NCBI RefSeq assembly: GCF_000454725.1
Contig: NZ_APJW01000001.1
Location: forward strand, 124,001 to 188,000
Direction of reading: 5' to 3'
Length of the DNA stretch: 64,000 nt
Source: Chlamydia ibidis 10-1398/6
GTDB lineage: Bacteria; Chlamydiota; Chlamydiia; Chlamydiales; Chlamydiaceae
Made by a program: the position numbers and the translations under genes. Below the pieces are notes generated by a model. That model did not search any database. It was not told the origin of the DNA and saw nothing but the letters and a program-made list of their open reading frames with translations. The number at the start of each line of letters is the position of its first letter. Within the stretch, counting starts at the first letter, position 1. Of the stretch, positions 1 to 9,918 are shown piece by piece.

Positions 1-528
1 AAGATTATGCTTAGTATCTTTTCTTTTTGTGCTCGCTATCTTTTCTCTTCTGGCGGCACCACGTCCAAGTTAAAGCCAGACAAGATATCCTGTAGGCAAT
101 TAATGGCTTTGAGGAGTGTCTTGCAAGTGAAAACAGCCTTAAGCATGAACATACAGTTCATTATTCGAGAACATAACAAACTTTTCTTATTATAGTAAAG
201 ACGATAAGAAAAAAGACTAGTCGTAGGCATATGTCTCAATTAGAACGACTCCTTAAAACTCGCTAATAAAATAGGTCGATTTTTTTTGTATAGAGTTTTC
301 TTTTTACGCTACTTAGAATTAATCCGAAATCACTCTTGGAGCATGGTTTAAAGATGATTTCTAAGAATATTTTTTTTCATTAACTTTTTGTAATTCGTGT
401 TGTTAGTGGTAAAAAATAGCAATTTTTTTGGCGTAACTCTGGGAGTTTTGTTATACAGTTGGCACAGAGCTGCTGAAAATTTAAAAACCTTCTCTCACCT
501 ACTTAAAAATACTAAATGTATATCGTTT
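1..528. other. Left-edge intergenic region, no supported gene
   Basis: No convincing gene is seen. Two overlapping frames (7-195 plus, 36-239 minus) are short, lie opposite each other and have no ribosome-binding site or family resemblance. The frame of the downstream PBP2 gene stays open back to a GTG at 397, but that extension looks non-coding and has no Shine-Dalgarno sequence. T-rich runs near 281-310 and 368-390 would fit promoter or terminator DNA, but no clean -35/-10 pair stands out. Confidence 0.5.
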
Positions 529-3500
529 ATGAAACCTCGTAACAAACGCCGTTACCAACTTAGCGTTCCAGAAAAGACCAATAGATTGCTTTCAGGCATT
601 ATTGTAACGCTAGCAGTAATCGCCTTGCGTTTGTGGCATCTTGCAGTAATCGAACATGATCAGAAGTTTGAAGAGGCTTATAAACCTCAAACACGCATCA
701 TTCCAGAAATGGTGGAGAGAGCAACAATATGCGATCGTTTTGGCAAAACATTAGCAGAGAATAAGATACAGTATGACGTGAGTGTTGTTTATAGTGCTAT
801 TCGAGATTTACCGTCGCGCGCTTGGTGTAATAAAGATGGGGAAAAACAATTAGTGCCTGTTCGCAGACGTTATATCACTCGCTTAGCTGAATTGTTATCA
901 GAGGAACTCCATCTGGACAAAGATATGATTGAGGATAGTATTCATGCTAAAGCATCTGTGCTTGGCTCTGTTCCTTATCTTATCCAAAAGAATGTTTCCG
1001 AGAGAACATATTTAAAATTACAGATGTTGGCAAAAGATTGGCCAGGTCTTCATGTAGAGTCTAAGGTAAGAAGATTCTATCCTCAAGGAAGAACTGCAGC
1101 AGATATTCTTGGGTATGTGGGGCCAATAAGTTCTGAAGAATATAAAAGAATTACATGTGAGTTAAGTAAATTACGAGAGTGTGTACGTGCATATGAAGAA
1201 GGAGAAGATCCTAAATTACCTAAGGGTTTATCAAGTATAGATGAAGTAAGATCCTTGTTAAGCGGATTAGAAAATAATGCTTATAATCTCAACGCGTTAG
1301 TGGGTAAATTGGGAATAGAAGCATTATGGGATGGGAAATTACGTGGACAAATTGGTAAAAAAACGGTCCTTGTTGATCGTCGTGGTAATTTCATCCAAGA
1401 ATTGGATGGAGCAGTTTCTGTAACTCCAGGAAGGCGATTACAGCTTACTATTTCTACTGAGTTGCAAGAATTTGCTGATGCTTTGTTGGTAGAGCATGAA
1501 CGTACAGATCAAATGCGCAGCGCGCAGTCTTTAAAAAAGCAAAACTTATTGCCACCCTTATTCCCATGGATTAAGGGCGGAGCTATTGTGGCTTTCGATC
1601 CTAATAATGGCCAAGTTCTCGCTATGGCGTCTTCTCCGCGTTATCATAATAATGACTTCATTAATATGAAGATATCTCCTGATGATTCGGAATTGAAGTC
1701 TACAGTGTGTCGTTGGTTAGAAAATTCTGATCATATTGGAGATCTATATGATAGAAAAATACCTCTTCGTCGTGAGCGCAAGGATTCATTGAGTGGAAAG
1801 TATTATGAAGAAGAACTCCCTCTTACTTTTGACTATTTCTTAGATTTTTTGTTGCCAAATACTTCTGAAGTAAAAGCGACTATTAAACGTATGGGAACAG
1901 TGGGCAATGCTCTAAAAATACAAGAGTATATGGATGCTTTGTTGCAATTGTTTGACTATTCCAAGGGTTGTTGTTCTTGCTCGGCTATTTTTGATGCTAT
2001 TTTCCCTAAAGAAGAAGGGCATTTAGTTACTGGAGAAATTCTATCTATTAAGCAGCAACAGTGGATAGCAGAGTGTTGTACTGAACATGTAATCAAAATC
2101 GAGGAGATTAAGAATCAGCTGATAACGTATTTTTCTGATCTTCCAGCAAATTATGATAAAATATTGCTGGTGGATTTGTTCCGCATTGTTATTGATCCTA
2201 AGAAATTTAACTCAGATCTGTTGGAAGAGGCACGAGGATTTTCTTTATCTGAATTTATAGAATATCAGGGAAGATACGTAGCCTTGCGTAGTGCTTTTTC
2301 AAAAATCGTAGAAGATATCTTTTATGAAGTTTCATTTAAGCAATGGAGAGAGAAGCATTTTCCAAAACTACTAGATGAAAAACGTAGGGAGGAGAAGGCG
2401 CGTAAACAGCGTTATCCCACACCTTACATTGATTATCTCTTAGAAGAAAAACGTTCGCAATATCGAGAATTTTGTAAGTGTTATCTTGATGTGTTTTTAG
2501 TTTACTTGCTAACAGGAGATCGTAAATGTGAGCACTTGCAGCCATATTACGATGCTTTAGCTTTGTGGCGGCAGGAGTTAGAAAATGGGGCGCATAAGGC
2601 GCTTCCTTGGTATGAGCATTATATTTTTCTCAAACAAAAGTTAACGAATGCCTCTTTAGATGTGTACCAGTTGCTTTTATCTTTTCGTGAATTTTCTGAA
2701 TTACAAAGGCCTGTATTTGGCAAATATCCACTGACATTAACTAGGAATTCTCCTCAAAAAGAGCAAGATCTTGTAGCGGCTTTCTATCCTGCATACGGTT
2801 ATGGTTATCTTCGACCTCATTCTTTTGGTCAGGCTGCTACGCTAGGATCTATTTTTAAGCTTGTTTCTGCATATTCTGTGCTGTCACAGAAAGCGGCTCA
2901 AGAGAATTATGTTTCAGACGATTTATCTAAACTATTAGTAATTATTGATAGGAAATCTTTTGGTTATGTTAGTTATAAACCCCATGTAGGTTTTTTCTCT
3001 GATGGATCTATCATCCCTTCTTTTTATAAAGGGGGGAGTCTTCCTGGAAATGACTATGCAGGTCGTGGCTATATTGATCTTATTTCTGCCTTAGAGATGT
3101 CAAGCAACCCATATTTTTCTTTGCTTGTTAGTGAATATCTCATGGATCCTGAAGATTTATGCCATGCAGCGTCGTTATTTGGTTTTGGCGAAAAAACAGG
3201 TATCGGTTTACCTGGGGAATATGCAGGTTCAGTTCCTTCTGACGTGGCATATAATCGTTCGGGATTATATGCCACAGCAATAGGTCAACATACTTTGGTA
3301 GTTACTCCTTTGCAAACAGCAGTTATGATGGGTGCTTTAGTAAATGGAGGTCTGCTTTATACTCCTAATTTAGTATTGGGTGAGTGGGATAGCTCTCAGT
3401 TTTATCCTTCTTCTGCCAAAGTGAAACGACAAGTATTCATGCCAGAAGTGGTTGCTGATTTATTTAAAGCTGGCATGCATAAAGTTATTTGGGGCCGCTA

Positions 3501-3807
3501 TGGCACTACTCGAAGTATCAAAGATCAGTTCCCTGCGGAACTTTTGTCTCGTATCATTGGGAAAACTAGTACAGCGGAATCTATGATTCGCGTTGGTGTA
3601 GATCGTCAATACGGCAATATGAAAATGAAGCATGTATGGTTTGGTGCTGTAGGGTTTTCCGATCAAGAGTTAAAGTCTCCGGAGATTGTTGTTGTTGTAT
3701 ATTTGCGACTTGGAGAATTTGGACGAGATGCTGCTCCCATGGCTGTGAAAATGATCGAAAAATGGGAGCAAATAAAGAGAAAAGAAAAAATTCCTGATGA
3801 TTGCTGA
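529..3807 (+). CDS. pbpB: Penicillin-binding protein 2, peptidoglycan transpeptidase
   Basis: Class B PBP that cross-links peptidoglycan; in Chlamydia it belongs to the MreB-based division machinery that replaces FtsZ. About 1,092 residues from the ATG at 529. A membrane anchor lies near residues 18-38, followed by the pedestal domain. Active-site motifs are SIFK (Ser about 774), SSN (about 858) and KTS (about 1012), the last where KTG is usual. Roughly 380 residues are inserted between the strand GGAIVAFDPNNGQ (about 350) and SIFK, making it far longer than a typical PBP2 of about 630. The frame is open upstream to a GTG at 397, but MKPRNKRRYQ resembles the family start. CT682 homologue. Confidence 0.93.
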   Translation: MKPRNKRRYQLSVPEKTNRLLSGIIVTLAVIALRLWHLAVIEHDQKFEEAYKPQTRIIPEMVERATICDRFGKTLAENKIQYDVSVVYSAIRDLPSRAWCNKDGEKQLVPVRRRYITRLAELLSEELHLDKDMIEDSIHAKASVLGSVPYLIQKNVSERTYLKLQMLAKDWPGLHVESKVRRFYPQGRTAADILGYVGPISSEEYKRITCELSKLRECVRAYEEGEDPKLPKGLSSIDEVRSLLSGLENNAYNLNALVGKLGIEALWDGKLRGQIGKKTVLVDRRGNFIQELDGAVSVTPGRRLQLTISTELQEFADALLVEHERTDQMRSAQSLKKQNLLPPLFPWIKGGAIVAFDPNNGQVLAMASSPRYHNNDFINMKISPDDSELKSTVCRWLENSDHIGDLYDRKIPLRRERKDSLSGKYYEEELPLTFDYFLDFLLPNTSEVKATIKRMGTVGNALKIQEYMDALLQLFDYSKGCCSCSAIFDAIFPKEEGHLVTGEILSIKQQQWIAECCTEHVIKIEEIKNQLITYFSDLPANYDKILLVDLFRIVIDPKKFNSDLLEEARGFSLSEFIEYQGRYVALRSAFSKIVEDIFYEVSFKQWREKHFPKLLDEKRREEKARKQRYPTPYIDYLLEEKRSQYREFCKCYLDVFLVYLLTGDRKCEHLQPYYDALALWRQELENGAHKALPWYEHYIFLKQKLTNASLDVYQLLLSFREFSELQRPVFGKYPLTLTRNSPQKEQDLVAAFYPAYGYGYLRPHSFGQAATLGSIFKLVSAYSVLSQKAAQENYVSDDLSKLLVIIDRKSFGYVSYKPHVGFFSDGSIIPSFYKGGSLPGNDYAGRGYIDLISALEMSSNPYFSLLVSEYLMDPEDLCHAASLFGFGEKTGIGLPGEYAGSVPSDVAYNRSGLYATAIGQHTLVVTPLQTAVMMGALVNGGLLYTPNLVLGEWDSSQFYPSSAKVKRQVFMPEVVADLFKAGMHKVIWGRYGTTRSIKDQFPAELLSRIIGKTSTAESMIRVGVDRQYGNMKMKHVWFGAVGFSDQELKSPEIVVVVYLRLGEFGRDAAPMAVKMIEKWEQIKRKEKIPDDC

Positions 3808-3870
3808 ATTGGCATGATTTTCGCTCCTTGAAAAAGTGAGATCAACCAACTTTTGTCAGGAGAAACACTC

Positions 3871-4890
3871 ATGGAAGAGGCTGCGAAACATCTAGCCAAA
3901 GAATTTCTCTGTTCAGGGATTAATTTCTTTTTGAGCGGAGAGTATGAGCAAGCAGAAACACGGCTTAAGGAGACCCTTGAGCTAGATCCTACAGCAGCTC
4001 TTGCTTATTGTTACTTAGGTATAATAGCTTTAGAATCTGGCAATGTATCAGAGGCTTTAACTTGGTGTAGCAAGGGATTAGAGTCTGAGCCAGGGGATAG
4101 CTACTTGCGTTATTGTTACGGAGTCGCTTTAGATCGCGGTAACCGTAGTGAAGAAGCTATAGAGCAGTATAGCGCTTATATTGCTTTGCATCCAGATGAT
4201 GCAGAATGCTGGTTCAGCCTTGGAGGTGTATATCATCGTGTGAAGCGTTATCAAGAAGCTATAGAGTGTTTTGATAAGATTTTGGAACTCGATCCTTGGA
4301 ATCCTCAAAGCTTATACAATAAAGCTGTCATCCTTACGGATATGGAGGATGAGCTAGGTGCTATTGATCTTTTAGAAACAACTGTTAGTAAAAATCCTCT
4401 ATATTGGAAGGCTTGGATTAAATTAGGCTATCTTTTGTCTCGTCACAAAAAATGGGATCGAGCTACAGAAGCTTATGAGCGTGTGGTACAATTACGCCCA
4501 GATCTTGCTGATGGGCACTATAACCTAGGCTTATGCTACTTGACTCTTGATAAAACTCGTTTGGCTATGAAGGCTTTTCAAGAAGCTTTGTTTTTGAATC
4601 CAGATGATGCAGACGCGCATTTCTATGTGGGCCTAGCCTACATGGATCTGAAACAACATGAAGAAGCTCACGAGGCTTTTCATAAAGCTCTTAGTGTCAA
4701 TTTAGAACACGAGCGAGCACACTATCTTCTTGGATATTTGTATCACATGCGAGGAGAGACTGAGAAAGCAGAAAAGGAGCTTACGTTCTTATCAGATAGA
4801 GAATCAATCTTTGCTGGTTTACTACAGAAAACAATGACAGCTGATGGAGCGAGTTTAATTTTTGAGCGTCGTTTAGATGCGATCTCTTAA
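3871..4890 (+). CDS. Nine-TPR repeat protein (CT683-like)
   Basis: A 339-residue protein made almost wholly of tetratricopeptide repeats. About nine 34-residue units are visible, each with the W/Y-x-x-L/A-G and A-F/Y-x-x-A-L-x-L-x-P pattern (for example AHFYVGLAYMDLKQHEEAHE). TPR arrays are protein-binding scaffolds; no catalytic domain, signal peptide or membrane helix is present, so a cytoplasmic adaptor is likely. The ATG at 3871 is chosen because CAGGAG sits seven bases upstream; the in-frame TTG at 3853 precedes that site. It follows pbpB by 63 bp in the same direction. Conserved in Chlamydia as CT683; partner unknown. Confidence 0.88.
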   Translation: MEEAAKHLAKEFLCSGINFFLSGEYEQAETRLKETLELDPTAALAYCYLGIIALESGNVSEALTWCSKGLESEPGDSYLRYCYGVALDRGNRSEEAIEQYSAYIALHPDDAECWFSLGGVYHRVKRYQEAIECFDKILELDPWNPQSLYNKAVILTDMEDELGAIDLLETTVSKNPLYWKAWIKLGYLLSRHKKWDRATEAYERVVQLRPDLADGHYNLGLCYLTLDKTRLAMKAFQEALFLNPDDADAHFYVGLAYMDLKQHEEAHEAFHKALSVNLEHERAHYLLGYLYHMRGETEKAEKELTFLSDRESIFAGLLQKTMTADGASLIFERRLDAIS

Positions 4891-5042
4891 GTATATGATG
4901 TCACTACTATGATAAAGAGTGCGCTAAAGTCTATACAAGTAAAGAATTTAAGAGACAAAAATGCAAATGTATCTTAACATTCCTTTGCGCTTAGTAACTT
5001 AAGGTTTTAGATTGTGCTAAGTGTGGTGTGATCTCTAAAAAG

Positions 5043-5109
5043 AGACGAACCGTATTCGTCTTCTTCTAATGGGCTTGAGAGTATGGGTAGTAGCTAATAC
5101 TTTCGAGCC
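5043..5109. promoter_or_regulatory. Two stem-loops in the suf upstream region
   Basis: The first hairpin pairs AGACGAA (5043-5049) with TTCGTCT (5055-5061) and is followed by a pyrimidine-rich stretch, so it could terminate the TPR gene. The second pairs 5072-5083 with 5098-5109 over 12 pairs including two G-U, with a 14-base loop, followed by TTCTTTGTATTT. Whether they are terminators or leader RNA cannot be told from sequence. Confidence 0.45.
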
Positions 5110-5157
5110 TTCTTTGTATTTCGAAAATATTGCGTATTGTGGTAATCTGGGCGAGCC

Positions 5158-5193
5158 CTGTGTAGTTTAAGACGATTGATAGATCCTACACAG
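5158..5193. promoter_or_regulatory. Inverted repeat just upstream of sufB
   Basis: A perfect 8-base inverted repeat, CTGTGTAG at 5158-5165 and CTACACAG at 5186-5193, is separated by 20 bases and ends 12 bases before the sufB ATG. It could be an mRNA hairpin controlling ribosome access or a protein-binding site for an iron- or Fe-S-responsive regulator. The rest of the 315-bp gap (4891-5205) shows only a weak promoter-like pair, TTGTAT/TATTGT at 5114-5140 with a short 15-base spacer. Confidence 0.45.
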
Positions 5194-5205
5194 AAGCTAG
5201 GCATC

Positions 5206-6660
5206 ATGGACCAATCTATAGAAACTTTTTTGCAGAATCAGCAGGATTATCCCTACGGTTTTGTGACTCCAGTAGTGTCAGAGGGACTAGCAAGAGGACT
5301 AAGCGAAGAAACGATAGAGCAGATTTCTGCTTTACGTAATGAGCCCTCTTATATGACGGATTTCCGGTTGAAAGCATATCGCTACTGGAAAAATTTGCAA
5401 GAACCCGCTTGGGCTCGCTTGCATTATGGCCCTATCGATTATGAAGACATCATTTATTTCTCAGCTCCTAAGCAGAAGAATCCTCTAGGACGTTTAGAAG
5501 ATGCTGATCCCGAAATTTTAGAAACTTTTAAAAAGCTTGGAATTCCTCTAGACGAGCAGAAACGATTGCTCAATGTGGAAAACGTAGCCGTAGATTTAGT
5601 TTTTGATTCTGTTTCTATAGGCACTACATTTAAGGAGTCTTTAGATAAGGCCGGCGTTATTTTTTGTTCATTAGGGGAGGCTATTCGTGAGCATCCCGAT
5701 CTTGTTAAAAAATACTTAGGCACAGTAGTTTCCTACAGAGATAATTTCTTTTCTGCTTTGAATTCTGCTGTATTTAGTGACGGATCTTTTGTTTATATTC
5801 CTAAGGGTGTGCGATGCCCTATGGAAATATCGACATACTTTAGGATCAATGATAAAGAATCCGGACAGTTCGAAAGAACGTTAATTATTGCAGAGGATGA
5901 TGCTTTTGTTAGTTATTTAGAGGGATGTACAGCCCCCTCCTTCTCTTCAAATCAATTACACGCAGCAGTTGTTGAATTGGTAGCACATAACCGTGCAACG
6001 ATCCGTTATTCTACAGTACAGAATTGGTTTTCCGGAGATAAAAAGACAGGGAAAGGCGGGATCTATAACTTTGTGACTAAACGTGGGTTATGTTCGGGTC
6101 ATAAATCAAAGATTTCTTGGTCGCAAGTAGAAGTCGGTGCTGCAATTACCTGGAAATATCCCAGTTGTATTCTCAAGGGAGACGAAAGTGTCGGGGAGTT
6201 TTATTCGATAGCTCTAACGACAGGGAAAATGCAAGCGGATACAGGGACAAAGATGGTGCATATTGGTAAGAATACATCGTCTACTGTTATTTCTAAGGGT
6301 ATCTCTTCTGATGATTCGCATAATACGTTTAGAAGCTTAGTATCTATAGGGGATAAAGCAACGGATAGTCGGAATTATACCCAATGTGACTCTATGCTGA
6401 TAGGCTGTTCCTGTGGCGCTTACACGGATCCTAAGATTACTGTTGGAAATTCTACATCATCGGTGGAACATGAAGCAACAACCTCTAAGCTTCGTGAGGA
6501 CCAATTACTTTATTTGCGTAGCCGAGGATTAAGTTCGGAGGAAGCTGTGAGTCTAATAGTCCATGGTTTTTGTCGTGAAATTATAGAGCAGCTACCTCTG
6601 GAGTTTGCTAGAGAAGCGTCTAAACTTCTGTTTGTTAAGTTGGAAAATAGTGTGGGGTAG
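5206..6660 (+). CDS. sufB: Fe-S cluster assembly scaffold SufB
   Basis: Core of the SufBCD complex that builds Fe-S clusters in the cytoplasm. The 484-residue length and the C-terminal block ([20 protein letters not shown], then [12 protein letters not shown]) are typical Suf[11 protein letters not shown] near the N-terminus is also characteristic. The ATG at 5206 gives the usual [12 protein letters not shown] start; an upstream in-frame TTG at 5176 lies inside the inverted repeat and is rejected. First gene of a four-gene cluster, five bases before sufC. CT684 homologue. Confidence 0.96.
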   Translation: MDQSIETFLQNQQDYPYGFVTPVVSEGLARGLSEETIEQISALRNEPSYMTDFRLKAYRYWKNLQEPAWARLHYGPIDYEDIIYFSAPKQKNPLGRLEDADPEILETFKKLGIPLDEQKRLLNVENVAVDLVFDSVSIGTTFKESLDKAGVIFCSLGEAIREHPDLVKKYLGTVVSYRDNFFSALNSAVFSDGSFVYIPKGVRCPMEISTYFRINDKESGQFERTLIIAEDDAFVSYLEGCTAPSFSSNQLHAAVVELVAHNRATIRYSTVQNWFSGDKKTGKGGIYNFVTKRGLCSGHKSKISWSQVEVGAAITWKYPSCILKGDESVGEFYSIALTTGKMQADTGTKMVHIGKNTSSTVISKGISSDDSHNTFRSLVSIGDKATDSRNYTQCDSMLIGCSCGAYTDPKITVGNSTSSVEHEATTSKLREDQLLYLRSRGLSSEEAVSLIVHGFCREIIEQLPLEFAREASKLLFVKLENSVG

Positions 6661-6665
6661 TCTCA

Positions 6666-7433
6666 ATGTTACATATAGAAAACCTGCATGTATACTGTAA
6701 CGATGTTAAGATTTTACATGATCTAAGTCTACATATTGGTCCTGGTGAGCTACATATTATTATGGGTCCTAATGGTGCGGGTAAGTCGACTTTTGCCAAG
6801 GTGTTATCTGGAGATGATAGCGTTGCCGTTGCTTCAGGTAGTTTACGTATATTTGAGGAAGATCTTCTAGATAAGGCTCCTGAAGAGCGGGCACAGCTAG
6901 GATTATTTGTAGGATTTCAGGTCCCTCCAGAAATTCCTGGTGTCAATAATAAGCTATTTTTAAAAGATGCCTATAATGCATGCCGACGTTCCAAACAAGC
7001 GGAAGAAATTGGTGAAGAAGAATTTGACTTATTCCTAACAAGCCTACAGGAAACCTATGATTTCGTGCCTTTCTCCCACTTTTTAGAACGAGATGTAAAT
7101 GAAGGGTTTTCGGGGGGCGAGCGTAAGAAAAATGAAATTTGGCAAATGTTAGTTTTGGAACCTGAGATGGTTTTTCTAGATGAGCCAGATTCTGGGCTAG
7201 ATGTGGATTCCTTACGATTTATATGTAAGACGATAGAAAAGTATCGTAGCCTACATCCTAAATGTAGTTTGTGTATCATTACTCATAATCCAAAATTAGG
7301 GCAACTTCTACGCCCTGATTATGTGCACATTTTATTAGAAGGTAGTATTGTCCAATCAGGCGATATCACTTTAATGCAAGAATTGGAACATAAGAGTTAT
7401 CACGAAGTTTTAGAACACGCTTCTCGAGGATAG
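6666..7433 (+). CDS. sufC: Fe-S assembly ATPase SufC
   Basis: ABC-type ATPase of the SufBCD complex; ATP hydrolysis drives changes in the SufB-SufD scaffold. The 255 residues contain Walker A GPNGAGKST (34-42), signature FSGGERKK (about 148-155), Walker B MVFLDEPDSGLD (about 168) and the switch His in ITHNPKLG. No membrane domain is present, as expected for a soluble family member. It lies between sufB and sufD with 5- and 1-base gaps, so translation is probably coupled. Confidence 0.96.
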   Translation: MLHIENLHVYCNDVKILHDLSLHIGPGELHIIMGPNGAGKSTFAKVLSGDDSVAVASGSLRIFEEDLLDKAPEERAQLGLFVGFQVPPEIPGVNNKLFLKDAYNACRRSKQAEEIGEEEFDLFLTSLQETYDFVPFSHFLERDVNEGFSGGERKKNEIWQMLVLEPEMVFLDEPDSGLDVDSLRFICKTIEKYRSLHPKCSLCIITHNPKLGQLLRPDYVHILLEGSIVQSGDITLMQELEHKSYHEVLEHASRG

Positions 7434-7434
7434 T

Positions 7435-8709
7435 ATGCTAGCGTTTTTAGAGCACTGTTATTCTGTAACTCCAGGATCGCCTATCCATGAAGCTGCTCGA
7501 GATTGTTACTTAGAACATTCAAAAAACCAGTCCTTTCGGGATGTTTTTCGCAGCTTTTCTTGGATCCAAGGAATCGTAGAAACCCCAAATGAATATCATA
7601 TAGCTTGTGGAGGATCTGAGACAGTAAAGCAACACTGGCTACATCGTGAAAATTCTTTCGGGTTTGAATGCGTTTTGATCAATGGTAAATATGAGCCTTC
7701 ATTATCTCAATTACCTGATGGCGTGGTGTTTTTGCCGCTAAACCAAGCGCGTTCTATGTTTTCTACGTTTTTACATAGCTTTAGTGTGCATACACACCCA
7801 TTGGCTTTTTTAAATGCTGTGTGCGCGAAGGATGAAGGAGTCGTTATTTATGTCCCTGAATATATGCAAGTAAGTGAACCACTATGTGTTCGGCATGTTT
7901 CTTTGCCTATTTCTGAGGACGAACATGTGGTTTATTCTCCAAAAATCGTTGTTATTATGGGGAGAGAGGCCAGTGCGGAAATTAATGTATATCATCATAC
8001 CGAATTAGATAGAGGAAGTACTTACAGTCAAGCTATTGTTAATGGTGTTACTGAATTGTTTATCGCTGAGAAAGCTGAGCTTTCTTTGACGATGTTCCCA
8101 AAATATATCAGCGAAGAAAAGTTCAGTTGGACACATGTAGTAACTGTAGAAGAAAACGGATCTTGCTGTGTTATTCAAAATCTCTTGGAATCCGTACAGG
8201 GATATGGTTGGTTTGATAATATTTTCTCAATGGTCGGGAAGGGAGCGTATGCTGAGTCTTTAGTGGCAGCTCTGTCCACGAGGAAAACATGGGTTCGAAA
8301 TCTTATGGACCATGATGCAGAAGCCACTACTTCTCGTCAGGACATCAAATCTATACTGAATTCCGGAGAATTTATATTTGAAGGGGGTATACGTATCACT
8401 TCTCAAGGAATATTTTCTTGTGCGGAGCAAAATCATCGTACTCTTCTTCTCTGTGATGAAGCTCGCGTATCTACATTTCCGCGTTTGGAAATACTAGCAG
8501 ATGATGTAAAAGCTTCACACGGGGCTACCGTAGGGCCTCTAGATCCTAAACAAGTATTCTATATGCGATCTCGAGGCATGACAAAAGAAGAAGCGCAAAA
8601 AAAACTCGTACAAGGGTTTTTATCTGTGCAGCCTTCTGCAGAGGCTTTCCCTAAACTTATAGCAATGAAAGAATCCCATAAATGTCATAGTGATTTCCCC
8701 CATGCCTAG
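7435..8709 (+). CDS. sufD: Fe-S assembly protein SufD
   Basis: Partner of SufB in the scaffold complex. The 424-residue protein shares the SufB/SufD C-terminal domain: [19 protein letters not shown], then [20 protein letters not shown] and [10 protein letters not shown], which mirrors the SufB ending. The N-terminal half is divergent, as usual for SufD. It starts one base after the sufC stop and overlaps the sufS start by eight bases (8702-8709). CT686 homologue. Confidence 0.93.
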   Translation: MLAFLEHCYSVTPGSPIHEAARDCYLEHSKNQSFRDVFRSFSWIQGIVETPNEYHIACGGSETVKQHWLHRENSFGFECVLINGKYEPSLSQLPDGVVFLPLNQARSMFSTFLHSFSVHTHPLAFLNAVCAKDEGVVIYVPEYMQVSEPLCVRHVSLPISEDEHVVYSPKIVVIMGREASAEINVYHHTELDRGSTYSQAIVNGVTELFIAEKAELSLTMFPKYISEEKFSWTHVVTVEENGSCCVIQNLLESVQGYGWFDNIFSMVGKGAYAESLVAALSTRKTWVRNLMDHDAEATTSRQDIKSILNSGEFIFEGGIRITSQGIFSCAEQNHRTLLLCDEARVSTFPRLEILADDVKASHGATVGPLDPKQVFYMRSRGMTKEEAQKKLVQGFLSVQPSAEAFPKLIAMKESHKCHSDFPHA

Positions 8710-9916
8710 AATTAAGGAAGACTTTCCTATTTTTATTGCCAAAGAAAAAGAAGGCGTTCCATATGTTTATCTAGATTCTGCTGCGACTACTCATAAGCCA
8801 CAACAGGTGATAGATGTTATCACCGATTTTTATACAAATAGTTACGCTACTGTTAATCGTGTTGTGTATGGAGCTTCGCAGGATGTTACTCACAGTTATC
8901 ATGGTGTGAGAGATAAGATTGCCCGGTGGATAGGAGCAACCTATGGTGATGAAATTATTTTCACTCGAGGAACAACAGCGGCATTAAATCTGCTAGCGAT
9001 ATCAGCAAATGATAGTCTTATCCCTCCAGGTGGAGTAGTTTTGGTTTCTGAAGCGGAGCATCATGCTAACGTAGTTTCCTGGGAGTTAGCATGCCGACGT
9101 AAAGGTTCTTGTGTTAAGAAAATTAAAGTTCATGACTCAGGGATTATCGACCTTAACCATTTAGAAGATTTATTACACGAAGGAGCGCATTTTGTAAGCA
9201 TTCCTCATATAAATAATGTCACTGGTGCTATTCAGCCTGTTCAAGATATTGCCTCACTCGTGCACAGGTATGGTGCGTACATTAGTGTTGATGGGGCACA
9301 GGGAGTAGCTCATCAGTTGGTACAAGTTGTTCTCTGGGATGTAGATTTTTATGCCTTTTCAGGGCATAAGATTTATGGCCCTACAGGTGTTGGGGTACTT
9401 TATGGTAAGAGAGAGCTCTTAAAAGAATTACCTCCTGTGGAAGGTGGAGGCGATATGCTATCCGTTTATGACAGTGTGACCCCTAAATATCTGTCTGCGC
9501 CGATGAAATTCGAAGCAGGAACTCCTCCTATTGCAGCGATTTTAGGTTTAGGAGCAGCTATTGATTATCTCGAAAGTTTATCTAGTCCCATATATCAGAA
9601 TGAGGAAGCTCTTACACAATACCTGCATAAGAGACTATTAGATATCCCTGGTTTAGAGATTATAGGTCCATCACTTGGGAAACCTAGAGGTGCTCTGATA
9701 AGTTTGAAAGTTGAAGGAGCGCATGTTCTGGATCTTGGTTGTTTATTGGATCTTGAAGGGATTGCTGTGCGCACAGGCCATCAATGTGCTCAACCAGCTA
9801 TGGCAAGATGGAATTTGGGTCATGTACTCCGAGCTTCTTTGGGAATCTATAACGATAAAGAGGATATAGACATCTTTGTAACAGTTCTTCAAAAAGCTAT
9901 CGATCAGATACGATAG
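8702..9916 (+). CDS. sufS: Cysteine desulfurase SufS
   Basis: PLP enzyme that removes sulfur from cysteine as a protein-bound persulfide for Fe-S assembly. Of 404 residues, the Schiff-base Lys lies in [10 protein letters not shown] (about residue 223) and the persulfide Cys in [11 protein letters not shown] (about 362), the SufS-type short loop. [10 protein letters not shown] and [11 protein letters not shown] are family landmarks. The ATG at 8702 gives [11 protein letters not shown]; an in-frame GTG at 8690 is less likely. Last gene of sufBCDS. No SufE is next to it, so the sulfur acceptor is encoded elsewhere or absent. Confidence 0.95.
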   Translation: MPRIKEDFPIFIAKEKEGVPYVYLDSAATTHKPQQVIDVITDFYTNSYATVNRVVYGASQDVTHSYHGVRDKIARWIGATYGDEIIFTRGTTAALNLLAISANDSLIPPGGVVLVSEAEHHANVVSWELACRRKGSCVKKIKVHDSGIIDLNHLEDLLHEGAHFVSIPHINNVTGAIQPVQDIASLVHRYGAYISVDGAQGVAHQLVQVVLWDVDFYAFSGHKIYGPTGVGVLYGKRELLKELPPVEGGGDMLSVYDSVTPKYLSAPMKFEAGTPPIAAILGLGAAIDYLESLSSPIYQNEEALTQYLHKRLLDIPGLEIIGPSLGKPRGALISLKVEGAHVLDLGCLLDLEGIAVRTGHQCAQPAMARWNLGHVLRASLGIYNDKEDIDIFVTVLQKAIDQIR

Positions 9917-9918
9917 AC

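Noticed and set aside
36..239. 67-codon minus-strand frame, with an overlapping 62-codon plus-strand frame at 7-195
   Set aside because: No ribosome site, no family resemblance, and the two frames overlap each other. A gene end from outside the window cannot be excluded, but there is no support.
397..528. N-terminal extension of PBP2 from a GTG
   Set aside because: No Shine-Dalgarno sequence, and the encoded residues do not look like the membrane anchor of the family; the ATG at 529 fits better.
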